In this document: positions 18,139-27,806 of the stretch, in pieces
Position numbering within the stretch: position 1 is the stretch's first letter
How the letters are laid out: the number at the start of each line of letters is the position of its first letter
The notes under the pieces: generated by a model
The model's input: the letters and a program-made list of their open reading frames with translations, nothing else
Told to the model about the DNA's origin: nothing
The model's database searches: none
Position numbers and translations under genes: made by a program
Assembly (NCBI RefSeq): GCF_015767675.1
Contig: NZ_CP065217.1
Coordinates: 2,728,001 to 2,792,000 of the forward strand
DNA from: Vibrio navarrensis
GTDB lineage: Bacteria > Pseudomonadota > Gammaproteobacteria > Enterobacterales > Vibrionaceae
Length of the DNA: 64,000 bases
Reading direction: 5' to 3'

Positions 18139-19242
18139 CTATTGTCGCTTTTCCGGTGGCATTGCCCAAGGGGCTTGCGTCGGCGTGCCTTCCAAACCCA
18201 ATTTCCATACTCGGCCAAAATGTTTGTAGTGGCCCGCTTCCGTTCCCGCTCGCGGCCCCATACCATGATAGAGGTCAAGGTGGTTCTGTTTCACCGCCCC
18301 GCCCGTATCGAGCACAATCAGCAGGCGCAATTGGTGAGCCCCACTCCAAGTGCCATCAGCGTTGAGCAGCGGTACTTCAGCCAAAATCGGCGTGCCCATC
18401 GGGAAAATCGAGCGATCGCCAGCAACCGAAGCCATCGGCAGCAGAGGGATCCCAGCCGTTCCCGTCACAGGCGCTGCGGCGCGCGGCGCAAAAAAGACAA
18501 AAGAAGGGTTCTGTTCGAGCAGTTCTCGCACACGGGCTTCATCATTACGCAGTACCCAATCTTTGATCGCCTTGAGCGACATTTTTTCTCGTGCCACTTC
18601 GCCGCGTTCAATCAACACCTTACCGATGCTGACGTACGCTTTGTTGTTTTTCCCAGCATAAGCGAAATATTCCAGCGTATCGTCGTCACCAAAATGAACA
18701 AAGCCGCTGCCTTGCACTTCCATGATAAACGGATCGATCAAATTCTCTGCGTAACCAAGCTCCAATCCTTGTCCTTGCAGCGCACCAGCATAAATTTGCG
18801 CGCGAGTCGGACAATCTTCACTACACTCCGGTTTGCGGTAAACAGGGTAGCGAAAACGCTCATCAGGCAGATGGCGAAGCTCCATCACCGGAGAAAAATA
18901 GCCAGTAAACAATACATTGCCTTGCTTATCTCCACCGCCGAGCTGCGCGGTTTGAATGCCAAACGCGCTCAACTCACTCGGCTCGCCGCTTTGCAACACC
19001 CATTCATTGAGTTTTTCGTACAGCGGTTGGTAGAGCGCTGCCAGCGATGGAGAGTTGCTTACTACCGCCTCAGACTGGCGGGCAAATTCGGTAAAATCGC
19101 GCGGTTTGCTTGAGTTGACTTGCTCCACTTTATTGAGCGAATCGACGAACTCGCCATCAAGATACTGCTGAGCCCGATCGGTTGGCTGCGCACAGCCAAA
19201 TAGAAGTAAAGAAGCAAACAGAGGAAAGGAAGGTTTTAGCAC
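18139..19242 (-). CDS. mltA: Membrane-bound lytic murein transglycosylase A
   Basis: Outer-membrane lipoprotein that cleaves peptidoglycan to 1,6-anhydromuropeptides, 367 residues. The leader MLKPSFPLFASLLLFGCAQ carries lipobox LFGC. The MltA domain occupies the centre (YAENLIDPFIMEVQGSG, about 190-206). The 3D domain holds LLIVLDTGGAVKQNHLDLYHG near residues 305-325, including the aspartate of LDTGG that acts as catalytic acid in the family. Products feed AmpG-dependent recycling. It has its own terminator, so it is monocistronic. Confidence 0.95.
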   Translation of the reverse strand: MLKPSFPLFASLLLFGCAQPTDRAQQYLDGEFVDSLNKVEQVNSSKPRDFTEFARQSEAVVSNSPSLAALYQPLYEKLNEWVLQSGEPSELSAFGIQTAQLGGGDKQGNVLFTGYFSPVMELRHLPDERFRYPVYRKPECSEDCPTRAQIYAGALQGQGLELGYAENLIDPFIMEVQGSGFVHFGDDDTLEYFAYAGKNNKAYVSIGKVLIERGEVAREKMSLKAIKDWVLRNDEARVRELLEQNPSFVFFAPRAAAPVTGTAGIPLLPMASVAGDRSIFPMGTPILAEVPLLNADGTWSGAHQLRLLIVLDTGGAVKQNHLDLYHGMGPRAGTEAGHYKHFGRVWKLGLEGTPTQAPWAMPPEKRQ

Positions 19243-19360
19243 ACGTTATCATCCATCAATCAAGGTGAAGTGAAGGATGGCAAACTCACGCCACAAGCGC
19301 AATGATAAAGGCGTAACCGACGGTGAGACTGACACAAATCTGACCCGATAGGATTGACAA

Positions 19361-19834
19361 CTAACGTAAAGAGAGGTTTTGCCGCCCTTCTAAGCGGAAG
19401 ATAGGCAAGTAGTGATCGTTGGAATCCAGCTTCATCTCAACGTATTGCTGCTGACCTAAAATACGAAAGCGGCGCTCTTTCCCCCCGGTTTGGTAGGAAA
19501 AGTATTTACCATCGAACTCGAAACTGGTCGCCACCACTGAGCCGTTTGACGTCACCCCTTCCGCGCTGATCTCAAACACTTCACGGTCATAATGGGGCAC
19601 ATCTTGTTCCACCCATTTGCCATAAATCAGGCTTTTCGGCAGCGGTGGATTAATCGCGCGCGAAATCAAATCACCATACAAAAACAGCACCACCACCGTA
19701 CCTACAAGGGCTATCCCCATCAGGAGTCGTTCCACAATTTTGCGCTGCTTACGCTTTTGCGCATCCATCTCCATTGCGCTATCTAAGTCGGTTTGATTCT
19801 TCTTAACAGTCGGTGGCATCTTGCTATCTTTCAT
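19361..19834 (-). CDS. DUF2850-type membrane-anchored protein
   Basis: Protein of unknown function, 157 residues, recognised as the Vibrionaceae-restricted DUF2850 type. A charged N-terminus with many lysines (KKNQ, QKRKQRK) precedes one transmembrane helix (about 36-54, LLMGIALVGTVVVLFLYGD). A periplasmic beta-rich domain follows, beginning SLIYGKWVEQDVPHYDREVF. The segment GVTSNGSVVATSFEFDGKYF is typical of the group. Orientation predicts a cytoplasmic lysine-rich tail. It is divergent from argA with 144 bases between starts; nothing in the neighbourhood suggests its job. Confidence 0.75.
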   Translation of the reverse strand: MKDSKMPPTVKKNQTDLDSAMEMDAQKRKQRKIVERLLMGIALVGTVVVLFLYGDLISRAINPPLPKSLIYGKWVEQDVPHYDREVFEISAEGVTSNGSVVATSFEFDGKYFSYQTGGKERRFRILGQQQYVEMKLDSNDHYLPIFRLEGRQNLSLR

Positions 19835-19947
19835 TAATACAACCCGGCTATATTACACCTCTGGTCGCGCTGAACAATCACGCAGATCAATAGTTGCTAT
19901 CTCAACAAAAAAACACCTTGCTAAAATAAAAATAAAAAGACAAAATT

Positions 19948-19965
19948 TGTGCATAAAAAATCACA
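19948..19965 (+). promoter_or_regulatory. Candidate ARG box (ArgR operator) at argA
   Basis: TGTGCATAAAAAATCACA matches the ARG box consensus (TGAAT-WWWW-ATTCA core) at 8 of 10 core positions. It sits just upstream of, and touching, the argA ribosome-binding site. A second adjacent box expected of ArgR targets is not evident in the AT-rich sequence upstream. Confidence 0.35.
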
Positions 19966-19978
19966 AGGAAATCCAATT

Positions 19979-21316
19979 GTGAAAATTCGCAGCACCGCTC
20001 TCGTAAAAGGTTTTAGACAGTCAACCCCTTATGTTAACGCTCACCGTGGCAAAACCATGGTGATTTTGCTCAGTGGGGAAGCGATTGAAGATAAAAACTT
20101 TGGCAACATAATTAATGATATAGCATTAATGCACAGTCTCGGCGTGAAGATTGTTCTGGTGTATGGTGCCAGACCACAAATCAATCACTTACTGGAGAAG
20201 CAAGCGTGCCAAACGCCTTATCATAAAAACATTCGTGTGACTGATGAAAACACCATTTCGGTAGTTATGCAGGCAGCAGGACAACTGCAACTGGCGATCA
20301 CCGCCAGCCTGTCGATGAGCCTTAACAACACGCCCATGGCGGGTACTCAACTGAATGTGGTGAGTGGCAACTTTGTCATCGCCCAGCCGCTTGGCGTGGA
20401 TGATGGCGTCGATTACTGCCACAGTGGGCGTATCCGTCGTATCGATACCGAAGCGATTAATGGCTCGCTCAGTCAAGGATCGATTGTGCTGCTTGGTCCG
20501 ATTGCCAGCTCGGTGACAGGCGAATGTTTTAACTTGCTGTCGGAAGAGGTCGCCACTCAGGTCGCGATTCGCCTCAATGCCGATAAGCTGATCGGATTTT
20601 GCTCCGAGCAAGGGGTGATCGATGAGAACGGCAATGCAGTCGCTGAGCTGTTCCCAAGTGAAGCGGATGCGGTGATCAAAAAGCTGTCGCAAGATGTCGA
20701 TCTCAGCAGCGATTTTAGTTCAGGTACATTGCGCTTTCTCAAAGGAGCAGTGTCCGCGTGTCGCGCGGGGGTGCCCCGCAGCCACCTGATCAGTTACAAG
20801 ATCGACGGTGCGCTGATCCAAGAACTGTTCTCGTTTGACGGCATCGGCACACAGGTGGTCATGGCCAGCTCTGAGCAGGTTCGTCAGGCAGATATTGACG
20901 ATATCGGTGGCATTTTGGATCTGATTCGCCCGCTGGAAGAGCAAGGCATCTTGGTGAGACGCTCGCGCGAGCAGTTAGAGCAAGAGGTGGAACGTTTTAC
21001 CATCATCGAGAAAGATGGCCTGATCATCGGCTGCGCGGCACTTTATCCTTATATCGAAGAGAAGATGGCGGAGATGGCTTGCGTGGCGATTCATCCCGAT
21101 TATCGCGATGGCAACCGTGGCTTGATGTTACTTAACCATATGAAACATAAATCGAAACCAATCGGTATTCAGCAGATCTTTGTTCTCACCACCCACAGTG
21201 TACACTGGTTTAGAGAACAAGGTTTTTATGAGATTGGCGTGGATTCTCTGCCGATGGCGAAGAAAAATCTCTACAACTATCAGCGCCGTTCTAAGATCTT
21301 AGCGCTGCATTTGTAG
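19979..21316 (+). CDS. argA: N-acetylglutamate synthase
   Basis: First enzyme of arginine biosynthesis, acetylating glutamate with acetyl-CoA. The 445-residue protein has an N-terminal amino-acid-kinase-like domain ([15 protein letters not shown], then [15 protein letters not shown]), which in the family carries arginine feedback sites, and a C-terminal GNAT domain ([19 protein letters not shown]). I chose GTG at 19979 because AAGGA lies 9 bases upstream and the N-terminus [14 protein letters not shown] aligns with ArgA. The GTG at 19949 has no such site. A possible ArgR operator overlaps the start region. Confidence 0.93.
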   Translation: MKIRSTALVKGFRQSTPYVNAHRGKTMVILLSGEAIEDKNFGNIINDIALMHSLGVKIVLVYGARPQINHLLEKQACQTPYHKNIRVTDENTISVVMQAAGQLQLAITASLSMSLNNTPMAGTQLNVVSGNFVIAQPLGVDDGVDYCHSGRIRRIDTEAINGSLSQGSIVLLGPIASSVTGECFNLLSEEVATQVAIRLNADKLIGFCSEQGVIDENGNAVAELFPSEADAVIKKLSQDVDLSSDFSSGTLRFLKGAVSACRAGVPRSHLISYKIDGALIQELFSFDGIGTQVVMASSEQVRQADIDDIGGILDLIRPLEEQGILVRRSREQLEQEVERFTIIEKDGLIIGCAALYPYIEEKMAEMACVAIHPDYRDGNRGLMLLNHMKHKSKPIGIQQIFVLTTHSVHWFREQGFYEIGVDSLPMAKKNLYNYQRRSKILALHL

Positions 21317-21383
21317 AGCTTCCTACTGGCAAAAGCGTGAAATCCGATATGCAATGCTTTACATTATTTTTGCTCACATTTTG

Positions 21384-21415
21384 TTCTTTTTTTAATCAGC
21401 GCACTACTTTATAAT
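21384..21415 (+). promoter_or_regulatory. Probable sigma-70 promoter of the small gene at 21537
   Basis: A perfect TATAAT at 21410-21415 lies after a T-rich stretch that offers only a weak -35 about 17 bases upstream. Transcription from here would give a leader of about 115 nt containing the hairpin TTCAGG/CCTGAA (21424-21443) and a GCCGT/ACGGC pair near 21498-21516. Confidence 0.5.
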
Positions 21416-21536
21416 GCGCGCCATTCAGGATTACAACCTGAACCAAGGACATAGGAAATACACCATTGCACGGATTGCTCGATTGATTACTTAACCGCCG
21501 TCAGTAGGCCACGGCTAAGCAATAAAGAGCACTGAT

Positions 21537-21719
21537 ATGAAAACCGTTATTTGTAATTCGTTGCAAAGCTTCTGGGATATGGCAGATAACCAGTTTCTAG
21601 AAGGTCTGGATGTTCACTGTGTTTTCCCAGTGAACGCCGCGTTAAAAGAGTTCATCATGAACTACCAACAGCAATACCGAATTCGCAGCATCACTTTTAC
21701 CAAAGCGTTTCATGCTTAA
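21537..21719 (+). CDS. Small uncharacterised protein, 60 residues
   Basis: Not recognised. The frame opens with MKTVICNSLQSFWDMADNQF and ends with RIRSITFTKAFHA; no membrane segment or signal peptide is visible and no cysteine pair stands out. It looks real because it has a strong upstream -10 element, a plausible ribosome-binding site (AAAGAG) ahead of the ATG, and a GC-rich terminator immediately after its stop. Codon use looks like the neighbours. It lies between argA (same direction) and recD (convergent). A conserved Vibrio small protein is likely, but function is unknown. Confidence 0.6.
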   Translation: MKTVICNSLQSFWDMADNQFLEGLDVHCVFPVNAALKEFIMNYQQQYRIRSITFTKAFHA

Positions 21720-21729
21720 ACAGTTTTAC

Positions 21730-21752
21730 AAGGCCGGGGTTATCCCGGCCTT
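21730..21752. terminator. Terminator between small gene and recD
   Basis: The perfect 9-bp stem AAGGCCGGG (21730-21738) and CCCGGCCTT (21744-21752) has a 5-nt loop. The T tract on the plus strand is short (TTGTTGC). It lies between convergent genes and may act in both directions. Confidence 0.65.
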
Positions 21753-21784
21753 GTTGCATCAGTGCGATACACGGTGACAACGGC

Positions 21785-23899
21785 CTATCCTTGTAAGCGC
21801 TCCACCAAGCCACTCGCCCGCTGAGTGCGGACACGAATCGCTCGCTTGAGCACTTGGCCGTCGGCATACAGCGCCAGTTTTTTCTTTGCTCGAGTAATAC
21901 CGGTATAAATCAGCTCCCGTGTCAGGATCGGGCTAAACTCTGCTGGCAGCACCATCAGTGTGAAGTCAAATTCACTACCCTGCGATTTATGAATGGTCAT
22001 GGCATAGGCTGTTTCATGCTCGGGGACACGGCTCGGTAAGATCGCCTTCATGCTGCCGTCAGGCAGTTCAAAAAAGACTTTCAAGCGCACCTCGTCCTCA
22101 CTCTCATCACGCATACAAATGCCAATATCGCCATTGTACAAGCCCAGCGCATGGTCGTTGCGCGTCACCATCACAGGGCGACCGTGGTACCAGAGCTCAT
22201 CTTGAGTGCGGATCAACTTGCGCGCCGCAAGCGCTTTTTCAATCCGTTGGTTAAGCCCACTGACACCAAAGTCGCCCTCACGCAGCGCGCACAATAAGCG
22301 GCATTGATTGAACAGCGCCAAGACCACTTTGGCCTTCTCAGCGCTACTTTCGCTTTCGCCCGTCATTGGGCTGAGCTGAGTCTCTTGCAGGCGGGCGAGA
22401 TAGCGGCCATATTCGCTAACCAGCGTTTGGATCATCTGATGGTAGTTCTGCGCATTGAGATCCCAGTGGGTAATGTCACTCATCTCTCGCTGCCAGACTT
22501 GATCCACCGCGTGCGCATCCCCCGCGTTAACTGCACGCGCCAACTGACCAATCCCTGAACGGGCATCAAAGCGAAAGCTTTTTTGCAGCATGCACAAGCT
22601 GTCCGCAATCGACACTTTGCTTCGGCCCAGCGAAGTTAAGCTGGCAAAGCCAGTCAAACGCGCCAACGCGCTCGCTTGCTCCGGGCGGTAACCGGTGTGA
22701 GAAAAGGAGCAAATGTCGCCCAGCACTGCGCCTGCTTCCACCGAGGCGAGCTGATCTTTATCGCCAAGCAAAATCACTCTGGCCTGCTTAGGCAAGGCAT
22801 CGATCACTTTGTACATCATGGATAAATCCACCATGGACGCTTCATCAATCACCAAAATGTCCAGATGCAGCGGGTTTTTACTGTGATGACGAAATTCGGC
22901 GCTGCCGGGAATCGCGCCCAGTAAGCGGTGTAAGGTTGACGATTCGGTCGGAATTTTGTTTTTCAACTCAGGGGACACAGGCAGAGCCGATACCGCTTTA
23001 CCGATCGACTCCGTCAGGCGCGCGGCGGCTTTTCCGGTTGGAGCCACCAGTTTGATGGTGAGATCATGATCGCCAGCTTGCTCAATCAAGGCCGCCAAAA
23101 GTTTACACACTGTGGTGGTTTTGCCCGTCCCCGGCCCACCGGAAATCACCGTAAAGCGGCGCGTTAACGCTACCGCAGCCGCCACTTTTTGCCAGTTGAG
23201 ACACACACTTTGCGGCACCAAACTATCCAAGGCGCTGAGCTGCTCGACCTTAGTCGCGGCCACGACTACGCGCTCAATCGCCGCCCAGTCAAGCTGACTT
23301 GCATTAACCACATCCAGATGATCGCACACTAACTGCTGGCGCAGGCCTGCCGAGTCCGTGCTTTCGTTGCGGCCACGCAGCAGCGCCTCAAGCAAAAAGC
23401 GATAATCACGCGCAAACAGGTGATCAAGCAAGTTGGCCAGTTTTTTCATCTCATCGGCGTCTAAACTTACCGCGCTACTGAGCTGGTTGAGCTTGGCAGC
23501 AACCATCACTTCATAGTGCCAGTAGCGCTGTAAATAGAGTCGTTGCCCATCAAAGATCAGCGGCAAAGCTTCATGGCTCTCGCCGACAATTGGCGATGCT
23601 TTGAGCTTTTCTGCCCAATCAATCGAGGACACCGCAGTATTCAGCGCTTGCGCCGCCTCAGCGTATAAACCAAGGCGCGCCGCGATATCGAGGCCCTGCC
23701 CGTGTGAATCGATTAATGGTAGACAGATGTGGCCGCGCCCGACTTCCGTGCTGACCAGTGCCGCTAACAGCGCCAATGCCTCATCCTCACTTTGCGAGGC
23801 AATCAAACGGGCGAACTGGTAATCGAGCTGGCGCAGACTGCCTTGCTTGGCAAGATCGGCAAGTAATGACAAAAAATGCATCGCTGAATGGGCGCTCAT
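21785..23899 (-). CDS. recD: Exodeoxyribonuclease V subunit alpha, RecD
   Basis: 5'-3' helicase subunit of the RecBCD nuclease-helicase that processes double-strand breaks for recombination, 704 residues. The superfamily 1 Walker A motif FTVISGGPGTGKTTTVCKLL lies around residue 250, the DEAS Walker B-like motif in DILVIDEASMVDL, and the C-terminal helicase motif in YAMTIHKSQGSEFDFTLMV. Length is somewhat above the E. coli protein but usual for Vibrio. Its ATG overlaps the recB stop (ATGA), so it is coupled to recB. Confidence 0.96.
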   Translation of the reverse strand: MSAHSAMHFLSLLADLAKQGSLRQLDYQFARLIASQSEDEALALLAALVSTEVGRGHICLPLIDSHGQGLDIAARLGLYAEAAQALNTAVSSIDWAEKLKASPIVGESHEALPLIFDGQRLYLQRYWHYEVMVAAKLNQLSSAVSLDADEMKKLANLLDHLFARDYRFLLEALLRGRNESTDSAGLRQQLVCDHLDVVNASQLDWAAIERVVVAATKVEQLSALDSLVPQSVCLNWQKVAAAVALTRRFTVISGGPGTGKTTTVCKLLAALIEQAGDHDLTIKLVAPTGKAAARLTESIGKAVSALPVSPELKNKIPTESSTLHRLLGAIPGSAEFRHHSKNPLHLDILVIDEASMVDLSMMYKVIDALPKQARVILLGDKDQLASVEAGAVLGDICSFSHTGYRPEQASALARLTGFASLTSLGRSKVSIADSLCMLQKSFRFDARSGIGQLARAVNAGDAHAVDQVWQREMSDITHWDLNAQNYHQMIQTLVSEYGRYLARLQETQLSPMTGESESSAEKAKVVLALFNQCRLLCALREGDFGVSGLNQRIEKALAARKLIRTQDELWYHGRPVMVTRNDHALGLYNGDIGICMRDESEDEVRLKVFFELPDGSMKAILPSRVPEHETAYAMTIHKSQGSEFDFTLMVLPAEFSPILTRELIYTGITRAKKKLALYADGQVLKRAIRVRTQRASGLVERLQG

Positions 23900-26800
23900 A
23901 GTAACTCCATCTGACCGGATAGACTGCTGGCTGGCTCTTGTGGCTCCTGACCATCCAGCAGACGATCCATTTGTTGTAAAAACGCCAGCGAAGGGCGCGC
24001 CGAAAAGATGCCGCTGCCACTTTCGCCATCCATGCCACGCAGAAACAGGTAGTAGACGCCGCCAAAGTGACGCTGGTAATCGTAATCCGCGACTCGGCTA
24101 CGTAAAAAGCGGTGCAGCGCCAAGGCATAAATCTGGTATTGCAAATCATAACGGTGATCGACCATCGCCCCTTTGAGCGCTTCGCCGTGATAAAAGTGCG
24201 TCGCATCGCCTAAGTGGTTGGATTTCCAGTCGAGTACGTAATAGCGTCCTTTGTGTTCAAACACTAAGTCAATAAAGCCTTTGAGCATGCCTTGCACAGT
24301 TTGAAAACCGAGGTCGCCAGCTTGGGCAGAGAGCGGATCGTGCCGCTGGCAAACACGGTTGAGCGCGGCGGCGCTCAGCACTTCGATGGGGAGAAAGAAC
24401 TCCATCTCGACCAAACGCTGACTAGGCGCTTTGTCTCGAAGGCGCAGTGTTTTGCCATCCAGCGGCGTCTCCAGCACAGTATCAATTAAGCGTTGCAGTA
24501 CGGGTAACCAATCACTATCAATCTGCTCTTGCGCCATCAGCTCTGAGATGACTTGGGTATTGTGCTCTGATGTGGCTGGCTCGGTAAACTCCACCTCTTC
24601 AAACAGGGCATGCAAAAACGTGCCCGGACGGGCGCCGCGAGGGAAGTTAAAAATATTTTTCTCCACTTCCAGCACCGCGCTCTCATCTCGCTCCGCCGAC
24701 GAGTCGATATCAAAGCCGCCGAGTTCCAAACTGACATCGTAATCACTGTGCTGCGATCCTTGTTTGACCAAGGCAGAATAACTGGTCATGCGCCACAGAC
24801 GATCAATCGGCGTGTGCAGCTCTCGCGCCGCGAGCGCACCGACGGGCTGCGCACTGGGCTGAAATTTTTCCTCCGGCAGCGGCAACGGCGCGCAAACGTC
24901 GACGCACGCCAACGCCGCTTTTTGCTGCAACAGCGCCGCAGTGAGATCGGCAATACCGCCCTGTTGACCATTTTGCAGCAGGTAGCCCATCGCACTTTGA
25001 TGTACCCCTGTCGGCTCTTTGGTTGAGCGGCCATTGCGCAGCGGCGCACTACCGATAAAACAGCCATACACGGCGCGGGTCAGCGCCACATAGATCAGGC
25101 GTAAATCTTCGGCCAAGCGCTCTTTGTCTGCCTGCTTTAACGCCGCTTCGTGGCGGGTGATATCCAGCACCGTAGTGTCACTGTGCGCGTCGTAATATTT
25201 CGCTTCACTCGCCTCTCGGGCAGCAAAAACAAACGGCAGAAACACCAGATCGTATTCCAACCCTTTCGATTTGTGGATGGTGACGATCTGCACCAAATTC
25301 CGTTCTGATTCCAAGCGCTGGATCTGCTCGTCACTGCCGCCCATGCCCGTTTGTGCATCACTGATCGCCTGTGCCAGCCAGCGCAGCAAGCCGTGGTCAC
25401 TGTCGAGCTCACCACTGGCTTGCTGCAACAGCTCACCAATGTGCATCAGGTCCGTCAGTACTCGCTCACCGTTCTCTTCACCGAGTAGGCGCTCTGCGAC
25501 GTGGCGCTTAGCCATCACCGAACGCAGCATAGGCAGCACGCCACGCTGCTGCCACAGGCGACGGTACTCGCGAAATTCATTCAACGCCGTATCCCAAGCC
25601 AGCTCGTCATTGTTAAGCGCATCAAGCGTGGCGGCATCTAAAGCAAACAGCTCAGACGCCAGCGAAGCGCGCAGCGCGCGATCGTTGTCTGGGGTTAACA
25701 CCGCTTGCAAAAGACGCTGGATGTCCTGCGCAACCGGACTAAGAAAGACGCTGTCACGATTGGAGAGATAGACACTAGCGATGCCCTGCTCTGCCAATGC
25801 TTTTTTGATCAAACGTCCTTCACTCCCGGTTCTGACCAGCACCGCAATGTTGCCCGGCAAAATGGCTTTTCGCTCTTCTCCTCGCAGCAGCCACGCATGG
25901 CCTTGTTGCGACTGGCTGAGCACGTGCTGAATTTGACTCGCGCTCGACGCGGCCATCACTTGCTGGTACTCGCCTTTGCTGACCGGGCCTTGCTGCGCCT
26001 CTTGCAACCAGTAAGTGAGCGCAGGTTGCTTTTGACCACCCATGATCCAAAAGCGATGTTCCGCACCCGGGCTGGCGCTAACGGGCAGAAAGGGAATGTC
26101 TTGATCGTAGATAAACGGGCTATCCGGCCGTTGGAACACCTGATTAACCGCCTGCACCATCTCGGCACTCGATCGCCAGTTGGTGCCAAGCGTATAGTGA
26201 GCACTCACTTGATTACGCGCTTTGATGTAGGTGAAGATGTCTGCGCCGCGAAAGCCGTAAATGGCCTGCTTGGGATCGCCAATCATAAACAGACCGCACT
26301 CAGGATGGTTGAGATAGATACGGCTGAAAATGCTGTATTGCAGCGGGTCGGTGTCCTGAAATTCGTCAATCATCGCCACCGGATAGAGGATGCGAATTCG
26401 GCTGCCGAGCAAATCTTGCTCATCATTATCAATTGCTGCGGATAACTGGGTGAGCAAGTCATCAAAAGAGAGCCACTGCTTCTGCATTTTGGCTTTCGCC
26501 AGCCAAGTGCGGCACTGCGCAATCGCATGAGCCAACAGCGGCGCTTTTAAACTGATCGGCTGAGCAAGAAAGGCATCAATAGCGAGAAAAATCTCATGCT
26601 CGGGCACCACGCCCTGCGGCGTTTTCTCTGTCAGTTCGGTTTGTGAAAACTTGACCAACTTGTCCGGAAAATCGTAGCTGCTGGTTTCACTAGCCGCCCA
26701 CTGATTGACGGCGGCGAGCCATTCTGGCATCGACTTTTTGCTGTAACTGCGTTTATTGACATCGGACGCCGAAATCAAAGGCATGAGGTCGTCTTGCACC

Positions 26801-27519
26801 GCGCGCCAACGCGCTTTTAAGTCGGCAATTTTTTCTAGATTGGCTTGATGCAATTCGGCCAAACTGCCTGCCATCGGCTCTACTGTCAGTTTGAGCGGCG
26901 CGCCCGTTAAGTAGCAGCCAATCTCAGCGAGCAGTGCCGCTGGCGAGCTCCACAATTGGCGCACTTCCGCGGCCAAAGCCTGCGGTAAAGGATAGAAATT
27001 GCGTCGCCAGTAGTCGGCGACCACCTGCGCTTTGAGCTGACTTTCATCGGTGACGAACTCATTGTTGAAACGGCTACCGGACTCAAACGCGTTTTGCGAC
27101 AACATGCGCTGACAAAAACCGTGAATGGTATACACCGCAGCCTCGTCCATTTGCCGTTCCGCTTGCAACAAGATCTGCGCGGCCTGACGATGATCGTCAA
27201 TCTCGGCCAACAGCGGCTTGATCACCGCATCATCACTTTGCCCACGGGAAAACGCCAATCTTGCGGCATGAATGCGCGCGCGGATCCGATCACGCAGTTC
27301 GGCCGTGGCCGCTTCGGTAAAAGTCACCACCAGAATTTGATCGACGGTTAACGGCACGCGGTGGCGGGTATCGTCACTGCCGTGGCCGAGCAGCAAGCGC
27401 AAATAGAGGCCCGCGATGGTGAAGGTTTTGCCCGTTCCGGCAGACGCTTCAATCAAGCGCGCGCCATGCAAGGGAAACTGCATGGTGTGCAAAGGAATGG
27501 CGACAGGCTTGTCAGTCAT
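23896..27519 (-). CDS. recB: Exodeoxyribonuclease V subunit beta, RecB
   Basis: 3'-5' helicase and nuclease subunit of RecBCD, 1207 residues. Walker A is EASAGTGKT at 24-32; the UvrD-type motif II is VAMIDEFQDTDPLQYSIF (near 390); motif V-like VQIVTIHKSKGLEYDLVFLP is near 755. The C-terminal nuclease domain carries YYVLDWKSNHLG, the metal-binding DxK motif that cuts DNA and loads RecA after Chi. The order is recC-recB-recD without the ptr protease gene found between recC and recB in E. coli. Instead there is a 287-base non-coding spacer upstream. Confidence 0.96.
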   Translation of the reverse strand: MTDKPVAIPLHTMQFPLHGARLIEASAGTGKTFTIAGLYLRLLLGHGSDDTRHRVPLTVDQILVVTFTEAATAELRDRIRARIHAARLAFSRGQSDDAVIKPLLAEIDDHRQAAQILLQAERQMDEAAVYTIHGFCQRMLSQNAFESGSRFNNEFVTDESQLKAQVVADYWRRNFYPLPQALAAEVRQLWSSPAALLAEIGCYLTGAPLKLTVEPMAGSLAELHQANLEKIADLKARWRAVQDDLMPLISASDVNKRSYSKKSMPEWLAAVNQWAASETSSYDFPDKLVKFSQTELTEKTPQGVVPEHEIFLAIDAFLAQPISLKAPLLAHAIAQCRTWLAKAKMQKQWLSFDDLLTQLSAAIDNDEQDLLGSRIRILYPVAMIDEFQDTDPLQYSIFSRIYLNHPECGLFMIGDPKQAIYGFRGADIFTYIKARNQVSAHYTLGTNWRSSAEMVQAVNQVFQRPDSPFIYDQDIPFLPVSASPGAEHRFWIMGGQKQPALTYWLQEAQQGPVSKGEYQQVMAASSASQIQHVLSQSQQGHAWLLRGEERKAILPGNIAVLVRTGSEGRLIKKALAEQGIASVYLSNRDSVFLSPVAQDIQRLLQAVLTPDNDRALRASLASELFALDAATLDALNNDELAWDTALNEFREYRRLWQQRGVLPMLRSVMAKRHVAERLLGEENGERVLTDLMHIGELLQQASGELDSDHGLLRWLAQAISDAQTGMGGSDEQIQRLESERNLVQIVTIHKSKGLEYDLVFLPFVFAAREASEAKYYDAHSDTTVLDITRHEAALKQADKERLAEDLRLIYVALTRAVYGCFIGSAPLRNGRSTKEPTGVHQSAMGYLLQNGQQGGIADLTAALLQQKAALACVDVCAPLPLPEEKFQPSAQPVGALAARELHTPIDRLWRMTSYSALVKQGSQHSDYDVSLELGGFDIDSSAERDESAVLEVEKNIFNFPRGARPGTFLHALFEEVEFTEPATSEHNTQVISELMAQEQIDSDWLPVLQRLIDTVLETPLDGKTLRLRDKAPSQRLVEMEFFLPIEVLSAAALNRVCQRHDPLSAQAGDLGFQTVQGMLKGFIDLVFEHKGRYYVLDWKSNHLGDATHFYHGEALKGAMVDHRYDLQYQIYALALHRFLRSRVADYDYQRHFGGVYYLFLRGMDGESGSGIFSARPSLAFLQQMDRLLDGQEPQEPASSLSGQMELL

Positions 27520-27806
27520 CGGCGTAATATCTCCGGATTATCTGCTAATCGAACTGTGATCAAACATCAAAAATTCTATGAATATATGCAAAGTGTATAA
27601 ATATTAGGATGTTGTGAGATCTCACTCACGGAAGCTCTGTGCGGCTCTGGTTAGTATGCGCCTCACGAGCTCTGCCGTACTGTTGACGGTATTCTCCATC
27701 GAATCGTGGTCCCTCTGACCTCGTGGCCGTACAGCGAACGCCCTACACCAATAATGATTTTCTGGCGGCCACTCTACTCTTGCACTTCTCATCATCACCC
27801 GCACTG
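27520..27806. other. Unexplained 287-base spacer between recC and recB
   Basis: No supported gene. The recB-proximal part is AT-rich. From about 27611 the sequence becomes GC-richer and dyad-rich: the perfect palindrome GTGAGATCTCAC (27614-27625), hairpin CCGT/ACGG (27675-27678 with 27686-27689) and hairpin GGTC/GACC (27708-27711 with 27717-27720). A minus-strand frame of 57-62 residues crosses it, but its start is TTG or a poor ATG. It could be a decayed mobile repeat, a small RNA, or a recB promoter and leader. Confidence 0.5.

Noticed and set aside
18142..19113. 323-codon open frame antisense to mltA
   Set aside because: Arginine- and histidine-rich shadow translation of mltA; it has no recognisable domain and mltA is clearly the gene.
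25705..26445. 246-codon open frame antisense to recB
   Set aside because: Shadow of a well-conserved helicase gene; there are no supporting signals.
27611..27806. Integron attC (VCR-like) site in the recC-recB spacer
   Set aside because: No core-site sequences or inverted arms of the expected length, and no cassette genes nearby.
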